Assembly: GCA_963969595.1 (NCBI GenBank)
Contig: OZ018415.1
Location: 8,866,001-8,930,000, forward strand
Length of the DNA stretch: 64,000 nt
Reading direction: 5' to 3'
Origin: Neckera pumila
Taxonomy: Eukaryota > Streptophyta > Bryopsida > Hypnales > Neckeraceae
The number at the start of each line of letters is the position of its first letter. Position 1 is the first letter of the stretch. Below, piece after piece: positions 11,355-21,653 of the stretch. The notes below the pieces were generated by a model. The model ran no database searches. It was given only the letters and a program-made list of their open reading frames with translations, and was not told where the DNA came from. The position numbers were made by a program, and so were the translations under genes.

Positions 11355-13512
11355 TAAGAGCATCACCACCCGGCCTCTTGTTTGAGGCCAGTTTAGGGGT
11401 GGTGACATCCAGTTTTGGGGCCGACTGGAGGTCATGACCGCCACCCATGACCTCTTAAGAGGCCAAAAGGGGGGTAAAACGGCTATTCTTGTAAGTTACT
11501 CTATTGGAATTTGATACTTTGAAGGGGCAAGGTGCAAGTTTGTTCCTCCTGCTGCAAGTTCTTTGAAAGACTGCCGGCAGGTGGGAGCCTTTGGAAAATT
11601 CAAGAAAATACTGAATTTTTTTTATTTTTTTTGGAAATTAAGGAAAATGTTCAAAATTAATGAAAATTTTGAAATTTTGAAAGGTGTCCCAAATTTGTGC
11701 AGGGTTTGAAAATTAGCAGATAAATTTGACAAACTCTAGTGTGCTCCATGTATTGCCACCATATAATCAAATAAAAATATATTTAATAATGCTAATTTTT
11801 TGGAAGCACCAAAATTTTAAAAGCCGACAAATGTTGAACTTAATAACTATTAGTGTGGCCTGTGCCATTGCCACAATCAAAATTGTAGTGAAAATAATTT
11901 TCTAAATTTTTTTTATTCATAATAAGAACTTTGAAATTCAATATCTTTCACTCCATCATTCCAAACGCAATGAAACCAAGCCCCTGCACCCCTCTTTGCC
12001 AAGAGATTTCCGACGGTACGAAACACGCGGCTGAGGGACGTATGGTCTGGGAGATCTCAACGTAATAAAACAAAACAAACAAAATTTTATTTTTGAATAT
12101 GGTATGGATATTTTATCATTGAATGCATTATTTGTTTTAAAATTATGTAATTAAGAATTTCTTCATTTTCTTTTTTTTAATGCAAAAAAAAATCTTATTT
12201 TGATCTTCTTCATTTATACCATTATATGTAATTAATCTATTACTCCATAATATATTTTAGCATAAGATTCCAAAATGTACAACATCTAATTCATCAAGAA
12301 AATGGATATACAATCCAAAATCTTTCAATGTACTACATACAATAAAAAAAAATTTCAAAAAATTTGTATGAATGTACAAGGTATATTTTCTTGTCACTAT
12401 CTTGTGGAATTAAAAAATATCACTATCAAATGTTGATTTTAATAAAAGTGCGAAAAGTATCAAATGAAATTTCCTTCAACATCTATAAAGACAAATTCAA
12501 ATAACTAGCATTGTGTTTATTTTTTGGCTTAATTTCATACAGAAGGTGCATGAATCGAGGTACACATTAATCAAATCCAACGACACTTGGCACCCTCTAA
12601 AATAGCTAAATATTTCTATGGTTTCATAAATTGAGCATGATAAAGTGTTGATGTAAATAAATATTCTTAATTGTTGAATCATAAGTCCAATAGTGTATGA
12701 CTTGTTATATTTTAATACATTATTTGTCTTTTAAGAATGAAACTGAATATTGTCAGTTCCATTTCCTATGCATTTTAAGATTAACAATTTTGATTGATAA
12801 TTTGATTAATTCTTTCTCATAGCATTTGGTCATTGCACTTGTTCCTTTGCTAATTTGATATTCCAGGGTTCAAAGACTTTAGGAATTAATTCACAACCTT
12901 CTTTCAAAACCTACTTGATGAAATTGAGATTAATAATAATATAAGTAATAATGGTCATAGTTGGTAATTGGTTTGTTTGAAACTCAAATCAAAATTTATA
13001 CTGAATTTGCATCAATTTTGTATTGAAATTAAAATATGAATAACAATTATATTTAAAAAGTAATTATTAAATATGATTTTTGTTATGTAATTTGTGCAAT
13101 TCATAATTTCTTCATCATCTTTATTTCTTATGTAGAAATAAATTTGGTTGGATCTTCCTTCTTTATAACAGCATATGTAATTTATTTATCAGTAGGATTA
13201 ATCATAAGATTATAGAATGTGCAACATCTATTTCATCAAGGAAATTGTTGAAAGTGTACCAAAAACTTGTATATTAATTTTTAGGATTTTTTTAGAGATT
13301 TTTTAACTGAATATAACGAATCTTAGAATTTGGAATTAAACTTTCGTCATTGATAATTACACTCATTAAAATTTAAGTTCAAGAAATTTGTACAAAACTT
13401 CTTTGAAAAATATTCTTATTGGACTTGCTAAAAGTTCTTTAAATAAGTTTTCTTCTTTGAAAGTTTATTTTCACTAATAAGTTAGATTGATTTATTAAAA
13501 AATGAAAGAGTA

Positions 13513-14395
13513 TTAACCTTTACAGGACTGGCATGCATTTTTTAGTTGTATAAAAATTTTAGACAAGAGATTTCTATATTTTTGACCCAAATTCTCATAG
13601 AAGGTGAGGAATATCTTTCATATGCACTAAACTTCATGACATTTGGAAATATGAGTCAGAAGTTATGGCCTAATATGTTACTTTTTTTGTAACTAGACAG
13701 TCAAGGCAAATTAGAGAAAGTCACTTTTTTCAAAAACAAAAAATTTTGAATTGGTATTCTAGAGTTGCATATACGTAAAAAGCTTTGAATCATAATATTT
13801 TGATCAATGACTCAAAAGTTATGAAGATTTTTAGTTTGCGGGCAGTTATGGATTCTCTACTCTAAAATGAACTTTGAAGTCCTTTATCTTACTCAATTTT
13901 CAATGTTTTTTGAAAAAAATATAATCTTAGGGTATAGATTGTTTATTAAAACAATGTAACTATAGGGATTAGCATTTTTCAATTCCATAATTAAATTCTT
14001 GACAATTTAGTATTTTGAATCATTCTCTACTATTATATTTTTCATTTCCTATATGTTGTACAATTGCAAATGACGTGAAAATTTTCAAGCATGTAGACAA
14101 CTTATTTAGAAAAAATAATCCAAAGAAGCACCATCGTTTAGGACATTCTTTCATCAAAAAGTGAGCTTATGAAGTGCTGTTGTTCTATTTTGTGACATAA
14201 AAATGGTTTCATTGAATGGTGAATGCTTATATCTTGAAATCTATGTGGTGGAAATTTCTGAAATTCTTGCTGTATGTTTTCAAGTCAACGTACTACAAGA
14301 TCCTATGATTATATGTGACAAGAAATACTTATTTTTCAGAAATTTGGTACTTGAACAGATAATGACAGTTTTTGAGGGTTTTTGGTGTCAATGAA
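13513..14395 (-). mobile_element. Family I TTAA element, subfamily A, nested, one end lost
   Basis: Inverted relative to the 676 copy. It begins TTAACCTTTACAGGACTGG and runs through the subfamily A interior to TTTTTGAGGGTTTTTGGTG. There the terminal 30-40 bp including the distal TTAA is missing and the sequence passes into TCAATGAACTTCAG. The same truncation point is seen in the paralogous copy at 15827, so insertion and truncation came before duplication of the host element. Confidence 0.8.
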
Positions 14396-14740
14396 CTTCA
14401 GATTTACTTATCAAGAAATTTCTGAAATTCTACTTCATCAGGAATTTCATTAAGAGTTGATGAACTTTAGATTAACTTAATGACTTAAAAATGTTAAAAA
14501 TTACTTAATGAAATTTCTGAATTTATTTAATAACTTCAAATTGTCGATGAATTTAACTTAAAATTTCGATGAACTTTAGATTTACTTATCAAAAATTTCA
14601 GAAATTCTACTTCATCAGAAATAGCATTAAGATGTCGATAACTTAGAAATGTTGATGAACTTCAAATTCACTGAATAACTTAAAAATGTTGATGAACTTC
14701 AAATTTACTTAATGAAAATTTCAAATTTCAGAAATTCTAC
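14395..14740. repeat. Irregular AT-rich minisatellite, 30-45 bp units
   Basis: Repeated units of the form GATGAACTTTAGATTTACTT, ATAACTTAAAAATGTT and AGAAATTCTACTTCATCAG. The same array, with one or two extra units, is at 16733-17145 in family II copy 2. Confidence 0.8.
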
Positions 14741-15826
14741 TTCATCAGATATGCCGCAGGAGGTGGCGGAAATGGCCGCAGGAGGTGAAAAACAAGCAAC
14801 CGAGTAAGTCCTGAAGTTCAGGAAAGTGGTTCACATTTTGTCTCATGCTGTTTTGCAGGCCAACTCCTGGCCTGCAAAAACACCTCCTTTTGCAAGCCGG
14901 TGGCAGTTTTGAAGGCAGCCTCTTAACAAGTTCATCCCTTTTGATGGTCGGGTGGGGCAAATTTGCAAGCCAATATGAACAAGTCATCCGTTTGGTGGTC
15001 AGTTTGATGGTCGGGTGGTGATGCTCTAAGAGCATCACCACCCGGCCTCTTGTTTGAGGCCAGTAGGCCGGGTGGTGACATCCAATTTGGAGGCCGACTG
15101 GAGGTCATGACCCCCACCCATGACCTCTTAAGAGGCCAAAAGGTGGGGTAAACGGCTCTTCCTGGAGTTACCTGATGCAAGTTCTCTAAAAGACTGCAGG
15201 CTTGGCCTGGGAGTCTTTCGAAAGTTTAAGAAAATTTTGAATTTTCTTGAATTTTTTTGGAAATTAAGGAAAAATTTAAAATTAATAAAATTTCTGAAAA
15301 TTTCGAAAGGTGTGCCTTATATCAATATTGTTGTCTTCAAAGTTTTGACAAATATTGAACTCAGTAAAAATTTTTAACTATTAAATATGATTTCGTTATC
15401 TATTCTGTGCAATTCATAATTTATTCATCATCTTTATTTCTTGTATAGAAACAAATTTGGTTGGATCTTCCTTCTTTATAACAATATATATAATGAATAT
15501 AGCAGTAGGATTAATCATAAGAGTATAGAGTGTGCAAGATGTAATTCATCGAGGAAATTGTTGAAAGTGTATCAAAAATTTGTATATTAATTTTCATGAT
15601 GTTTTTAGAGATTTTTTGAATAAAAAATATCGAATCTTAAAATTTGTTGTTAAACTTTAGTTCTTCATAATTACACTAATTAAAATTAAAAGTTTAAGAA
15701 ATTTGTACAAATTTCATTGAAAAATATTCTTATTGTACTCGCTAAAAGTTCATTAAATAAAATTTCTTCTTTGGAAGTTTTTTTCCATTAATAAGTTAGA
15801 TTGATTTATTAAAAAATGAAAGAGAA

Positions 15827-16735
15827 TTAATCTTTAAAGGACCGGAATGCATTTTTTGGTAGTATAAAAATTTTGGGCTGGTACGGGTGACAAGAGATTT
15901 CTATATTTTTGGCCAATAATCTCATAGAAGGTGGGCGCGAGGAATATCTTTCATATGCACTAAACTTCATGACATTTGGAAATGTGAGTTAGAAATTATG
16001 GCCTAATATGTTACTTTTTTTGTAACAAGATAGTCAAGGCAAATCAAAGAAAATCACTTTTTTCAAAAATAAAAAATTTTGAATTGGTATTCTAGAATTG
16101 CATATACGTAAAAAGCTTTGAATCATAATATTTTGATCAATGACTCAAAAGTTATGAAGATTTTTAGTTTGTGGGCAGTTATGGATTCTCTACTCTAAAA
16201 TGAACTTTGAAGTCCTTTATCTTACTCAATTTTCAATATTTTTTGAAAAAAAAAAAAAATCTTAGGGTATAGATTGTTTATTAAAACACTGTAATCATAG
16301 GGATTAGCATTTTTCAATTCCATAATTAAATTCTTGACAATTTAGTATTTTGAATCATTCTCTACTACTATATTTTTCATTTCCTAGTATATGTTGTACA
16401 ATTGCAAATGACGTGAAAATTTTCAAGCATGTAGACAACTTATTTAGAAAAAATAATCCAAAGAAGCACCATCGTTTAGGACATTCTTTCATCAAAAAGT
16501 GAGCTTATGAAGTGTTGTTGTCCTATTTTGTGACATAAAAATGGTTTCATTGAATGGTGAATGCTTATATCTTGAAATCTATGTAGTGGAAATTTCTGAA
16601 ATTTTTACCGTATGTTTTCAAGTCAACGTACTACAAGATCCTATGATTATATGTGACAGAAATACTTACTTTTCAGAAATTTGGTACTTGAACAGATAAT
16701 GACAGTTTTTGAGGGGTTTTGGTGTCAATGAACTT
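15827..16735 (-). mobile_element. Family I TTAA element, subfamily A, nested, one end lost
   Basis: A paralogue of 13513-14395, in the same orientation and with the same truncated distal end. It begins TTAATCTTTAAAGGACCGG. It lies at the equivalent position inside family II copy 2, preceded by the same AAAAAATGAAAGAG flank. Confidence 0.8.
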
Positions 16736-17145
16736 CAGATTCACTTATCAAGAAATTTCAGAAATTCTATTTCATCAGAAATTTCATTAAGAGTTGATGA
16801 ACTTTAGATTAACTTAATGACTTAAAAATGTTAAAAATTACTTAATGAAATTTCTGAATTCATTTAATAACTTCAAATTGTCGATGAATTTAACTTAAAA
16901 TGTCGATGAACTTTAGATTTACTTATCAAAAATTTCAGAAATTCTACTTCATCAGAAATAGCATTAAGATGTCGATAACTTAGAAATGTTGATGAACTTC
17001 AAATTCACTTAATAGCTTAAAAATGTTGATGAACTTTAGATTTACTTAATAATTTAAAAATATTGATGAACTTCAGATTTACTTAATAACTTAAGAATGT
17101 TGATGAACTTCAAATTTACTTAATGAAAATTTCAAATTTCAGAAA
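16733..17145. repeat. Minisatellite, second copy of the GATGAACTT array
   Basis: Same unit types as 14395-14740, slightly expanded by additional TTAATAACTTAAAAATRTTG units. It sits between the nested TTAA element and the right terminus of family II copy 2. Confidence 0.8.
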
Positions 17146-17437
17146 TTCTACTTCATCAGATATGCCGTAGGAGGTGGCGGAAATGGCCGCAAGAGGTGAA
17201 AAACAAGAAACTGAGTAAGTCCTGAAGTTCAAGAAAGTGGCCGACATTTTGTCTCATGCTGTTTTGCAGGTCAACTCCTGGCTTGCAAAAACACCTCCTT
17301 TTGCAAGCCGGTGGCAGTTTTGAAGGCGGCCTCTTAACAAGTTCATCCCTTTTGATGGTCGGGTGGGGCAAATTTGCAGGCCAATATGAACAAGTCATCC
17401 GTTTGGTGGTCAGTTTGATGGTCGGGTGGTGATGCTC

Positions 17438-17694
17438 CCCAACAATATGTTCTCTATCCCTAACATTGAAGTCTCAAAGCAGTCAACCTTGACTTTATAC
17501 AGATGAGACCTCGCGAGTTCTCTAACTGAGCCTGTGGATATAGAATTTAGTGAGAGTTTTATAGAATTCTATATAATTTACGGATACAGGATTTAGAAAA
17601 AGGTCGGTGTGATGAAATTTCTGTATTCCTGTCTACATCTCAGGTCCCCTTCCCTAAACCTTTAGGGATACGGAAATCCCTGGTGGGGATGCTC
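17438..17694. mobile_element. Short TAA-flanked element fused to family II copy 2
   Basis: About 257 bp. The right end, ATCCCTGGTGGGGATGCTC, is followed by TAA (17695-17697). Its reverse complement begins GAGCATCCCCACCAGGGAT. The left side reads CCCAACAATATGTTCTCT, which would follow GAGCATC in an intact inverted repeat. Here it follows GATGCTC, the reverse complement of GAGCATC. The element is therefore joined to copy 2 through a shared 7 bp terminus. Non-coding. Confidence 0.6.
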
Positions 17695-18164
17695 TAAGTT
17701 TGGTATGTTGCAAGGTAGTCTGCTCTCAAATCGACCATTTAGGGAAGCTAACTCCTTGAAACAATTGAAACAATTTTCAGTAGATTTGGTAGCTTCAATT
17801 TTTGGTAGCTTTTGGTAGTTTTGTAAAAATGGAATTGGCATCTAATCCAAGTCTTTCATATTTTTTGGACCTTCATGAAATTAGTTATACATTTTTGAAG
17901 TTGAAACATGGTGGACACTAAATTGAGTGATCACCTCCTAAAATATATAGTACCCACCAATAAGTTTACATTCAATAGAGCACATACCTCCAATTTCAAA
18001 TTGCCTCTACATGCTCAAAAATGATCCAAATCACAAATTGCAAAGTGTGTTGGAAAGATAATGAAGTCTACTTTTCTAATGCCTTAATCCTTTACAAAAA
18101 AAACTTATAAAATTATATATATAAATAGCATTTTTTGACAAACTATGTATCATCTAATGCTACC

Positions 18165-18560
18165 CCCATTAGCTTTGATTACAGCTTTTATACAATAAGA
18201 CATGCTAGCAAGGAGAGCTTCATCATCTCTAGAGACACTTCTTTCCATGCCCTTTGAATGGTATTGAAGAATTCTTCTTTGTTTTGCGACAACAACTCAT
18301 TTTGTACAGTGTCTTTCAAAATCTTCTACAATTTTTTGACAAGGTTTAAGTTAGAAGAGTTTGCGGGCCATGAAAGCTTTCTTATGCCATGCACTTGCCT
18401 CCAATCACTTGATTCCTTGCTATGGTACTCTTCTATGAGTATAAGTGTCTTAGGATGATTGTAGAGAAAGTAAAAGTCACTCAATTGACTTCCATAAACT
18501 ACATCAACAAAGTCCTACCTCTTCATCAAGCACATGGCATTATAATAAGAAAATACTTAT
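18165..18560 (-). pseudogene. Dead Tc1/mariner-type transposase, C-terminal part
   Basis: Read on the minus strand, one frame with stops gives LSWPANSSNLNLVKKL, a decayed form of the Tc1 motif WPxxSPDLNPIExxW. It is followed by KILKDTVQNELLSQNKEEFF, an AWKEVSLEMM segment and, after a frame change, a CIKAVIKANGG-like end, as expected for the C-terminus of Tc1/mariner transposases. Upstream, a YGSQLSDFYFLYNHP-like stretch continues the similarity. At least two in-frame stops and frame changes make it non-functional. Flanking terminal repeats were not securely found, and the source element probably extends on either side. Confidence 0.6.
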
Positions 18561-20957
18561 TGAAATTGGTAAACACACTCCACATTATCATTGTTGAATG
18601 AACAAATTTTAAAAATAGTGCTAAACAATCCAAGATTAACATTTGTGTGACTACACCATACCTTCAGTTGCCTTGATTTTTTTCCAGTTTCAAATGAACA
18701 TTTGTTCGTCTATACTACATTCTTTAACTAGATGCCATCCAGTATCAGTGTTCATAGTTCTAAATCACACCTAATACCACCACTATAGTCACTTGTAACA
18801 ATCAAGAACACTTGCAATCTCACACAATCTATTTTGTCTCTAGAAATGCACCTATTCACCAAAACACACACAATGTATCCACAAGCTACCACATTGCTTG
18901 ATCCAAACATGTTTTGTACTGAGAGGTTGTTGGAGCTTCATATATGTAGCTCAAATTGACAAAAATCTTAATTGTGTTGGCACAAGAAGCATTGGTGTTG
19001 CCTTCATAATGTAAGAGCTACAAACACAACTTGAAGTGCAATCAGTGCAATTTGATTATTTTTAGACAAGTAGCTTGAATTAGCATCCAAGTGACACTTA
19101 TATGTAGTTAACTCATTTTTCAACATTTGGGTGGCAGTTTCATGAAGTGTGAAGGTTTAAAGTGGGAGATATGATCAATCACAGTTGCACTTTATTTCAA
19201 TGGCACTTAGAGTTCAAAAATTCAAACGTAAACTTGTTGGTGGATACTATACACTTCCAGTACATTAGAGAAAGCAAATTGTACTTCTATGCCACAATTG
19301 CTTTTAGAGCATGAGCGCTTTTAAAGCAGAATTCCTAAAGAAGAAACAAGGTTTGGAAAAAATCCCATGGCTCATTCAAAGTTAGCCGACGGAATTGGAA
19401 AAAAAACTAGTTGCTATTTGAAATCATTAGCAAACATCCCGTGAAAAAATCTGTTAAATTTCTATTTAGAGTTAAAAAATAAGAGAAACTAACCGGACTC
19501 TGTTCTTCAAAACCGGTTCAATATGGAAATTGAAGGAAATTAGCCGGTCAAACGCAAAAAAATTCCCTTGCACTGGGAGGACACAGTCTCTCTTGCTTTC
19601 TGGAAGGGTTGATCATGAACATATCCGGCACATATCAGAATCACAACAGTGTCTCAAGCTCATTTCGAATGCAGCAAAACTGGGGCGGTGGTTGCTCCTC
19701 ATGGACGAGAATGTGAGAGATGAAGCTTAAGATCTGAGCAAGGTAGCATTCTTTGCAGGTAGGGGCGCATCTCTTTCATTTTCGTGCATGAAGCATCCGT
19801 TGAGCGTGTCGAGTTTCGAGTCTGCCCTTCGCATTCCCGAAGCCAACTCTCTCCCCTCCTTCGTTGCTTGCCATCTTGCAGGAAAGATGTGAATCGATTG
19901 AAATTGAAGCTCTCTGGTGGAGTTTTCTGGTGCAGTGCGGAGAGGAGAGGATTTTAGGGTTTTCGTGACGAGGACGCAGTGGATTGTTAGGAGCTGAAGC
20001 GGGGAATTGCGATCGAAGTTGTGCTTGATGAGTTTCTTGACTCGATTTGGAGCAACCGATTCGAATTCGCGTCATTCCTGATTGGGTTTCTCAATTAGGG
20101 AAGAGCTTATCGAAGTATTGGTGCATCGACATTGTATCTGCGAAGCGAGTCGGGATTGATTAACTCTGTTTTGCGAATGAACTCGGAGTCCATTGCATCA
20201 GACCAGCTGACTCGCAATGGACTGATTGTGCAGAATGTGCATCAAGTGAATTGCGGAAAAGGCAAAGAAATTTACCTCAGAATCGAATTCCTGCATTTTA
20301 CATACTTGTGTTGGTGTTTCTGAAGTTTGATCGAGGGGCTCAAAGTGGTTGAAGGAGATGAACACGCCAGGGAAAGTGCAAGAGGTTCGGCACGACGTGC
20401 TCCAGCTCGCTTTTGTGAGACATGAGGCAGATCTTTGCTATTTGATAATTTGGAAATGTCAATATGTAAGATTTAGCTCTAAACTTCATTTCTCTTACAA
20501 AGTACACTGATTTATCCCAGTGTTGCGGGACACGAATTTATCAAAGCCGCACTATTTTTAATTAGTGTATGCTGAAATATTACTTTATTGTACTAAATTT
20601 CACGAAGAAATTGTTTTGTAGTGACACTAATTCTGATGGTGACACTAATTTTGCGGCTTCACTAACATGGTAAATTAGTGTAATGACTAGGTCGTAATGA
20701 GAAGTTGACATGTAGTTAGTTACTTACTATCATCATTGTCGAAAGTAGTAAGCCTTTACTGTGATTTTGAATCCGAGATGTCATTGTCGTTGTCTCGTGG
20801 CTACCACTCGATTGTGCTTCTTGTCCTTGCTAGTTTGTTCAGTTGCAGCTGACTAGGGCGTTACTTAGCATGTTCTAGTGTTGATCTAGCTCAGTTTGTT
20901 TTTTGTTTTTGTTTTCTTTACTTTGTTTTAGTAACGAATATTTATATTTTCATGCAG
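18561..20957. other. Spacer, then 5' region of the BUB1-type gene
   Basis: 18561-19300 is AT-rich, probably further remnant of the Tc1-like element. From about 19500 to 20450 composition becomes gene-like, with several ATG-led short frames (19530, 20132, 20359) and splice-like sites. This is the likely promoter and 5' untranslated or first-exon region of the downstream kinase gene, but no family similarity fixes an exon. 20450-20957 is intron-like. Confidence 0.35.
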
Positions 20958-21290
20958 GCGGATTGCTGGACAGATCGGGGAGGGTTTTTTTTTCACTGCT
21001 TGGAAGCGAATGGGATTGGATTGTAGCATGGACTATTCCAAGGCTGTTTGTGTCTTAAAATCGGCATATTCTGTTTGTGAGCGTTATTTTGCAACTGATT
21101 TTCTGTGTTTTAGTTTTGGCTTTGTCTCGGTTTCGAGCTTTAGATTTTACTCTGATTGTAAACTGATGACTATGTTCCGCGGGCTTGGCTGCAGAGGAGC
21201 ACAACGACTTGAAAAACTGATACTCATGCATAAAACGTTTTGCTGTTGAACGATCACACGCCAGAGTCGAAAACTACGACAGGTTGCTCT
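20958..21290 (+). pseudogene. Eroded Mad3/BUB1 N-terminal (TPR) coding remnant
   Basis: After a CATGCAG acceptor-like site, 20958-21022 reads ADCWTDRGGFFFHCLEANGIG, strongly resembling the Y-A-D-C ... LEANGIG segment of the Mad3/BUB1 homology domain. A TAG follows. Further on, in another frame, MDYSKAVCVLKSAY (from 21028) and, after a GGCTGCAG acceptor-like site, GAQRLEKLILMHKTF (about 21195-21240) look like the last helices of the same TPR domain. A stop then follows unless one T of the TTTT run is discounted; without it the frame continues to DTISK. The first half of the domain was not found. This is either real exons with unusual splicing or a decaying domain; I favour decay, with modest confidence. 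Confidence 0.45.
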
Positions 21291-21653
21291 GCGACACAAT
21301 CAGCAAGGTGATGCCACTTTAATGAGAGGGGCTGATATGTAGTGGTTTCTAATTGTCAAGAATGAATTGTCAACGACTTGAAAGAGTAACCACTGACATT
21401 GACGACGGTTTTCCACTCTTTCAAAGAGTTGATAATCCATGGCTAGTGGTCTCTGGTTTTCAAGACTTGTCCATGGAGGAGCACAGGGGCCTATTGCTGA
21501 TAATTCTGATATTAAAGGTTCATCACTTGCAGTTCTCTTCACGGTTGTGATCTTGAATCGGGCTGCTGCAGATATTCGTAGGCCCGTTGCTTAATCCGTA
21601 TCCATGGAAACTATCTATCCTTGAATCGATTTTTGTATCTGGTAATTGCTCAG

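Larger units (their letters stand above)
11358..15026. mobile_element. Family II Harbinger-like TIR element, copy 1
   Basis: A 3669 bp unit that starts GAGCATCACCACCCGGCC and ends GGTCGGGTGGTGATGCTC. It is flanked by TAA at 11355-11357 and 15027-15029. A 3 bp TAA/TTA duplication with GAGCATC-type ends is typical of plant PIF/Harbinger elements and their MITEs. No transposase is visible. Direct and inverted subterminal repeats (GACCATCAAACTGACC-like) lie near both ends. It carries a nested TTAA element (13513-14395), a minisatellite (14395-14740) and a GC-richer island at about 11970-12060 of unknown origin. Confidence 0.75.
15030..17437. mobile_element. Family II Harbinger-like TIR element, copy 2
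   Basis: A 2408 bp unit that begins immediately after the TAA shared with copy 1. It starts GAGCATCACCACCCGGCC and ends GGTCGGGTGGTGATGCTC. It matches copy 1 at both ends and through the nested TTAA element, but lacks about 1.2 kb corresponding to roughly 11.7-13.05 kb of copy 1. The right end is not followed by TAA; it runs straight into the short element at 17438-17694. No transposase is visible. Confidence 0.75.

Noticed and set aside
14745..15180. Minus-strand open frames of 80-98 codons at 14745-15041, 14932-15180 and 17156-17398 with repeated HHPTIK/DHQTD-like words
   Set aside because: They lie in the subterminal repeats of the family II elements. The repetition comes from GACCATCAAAC DNA repeats needed at the ends, not from a protein, and the frames differ between copies.
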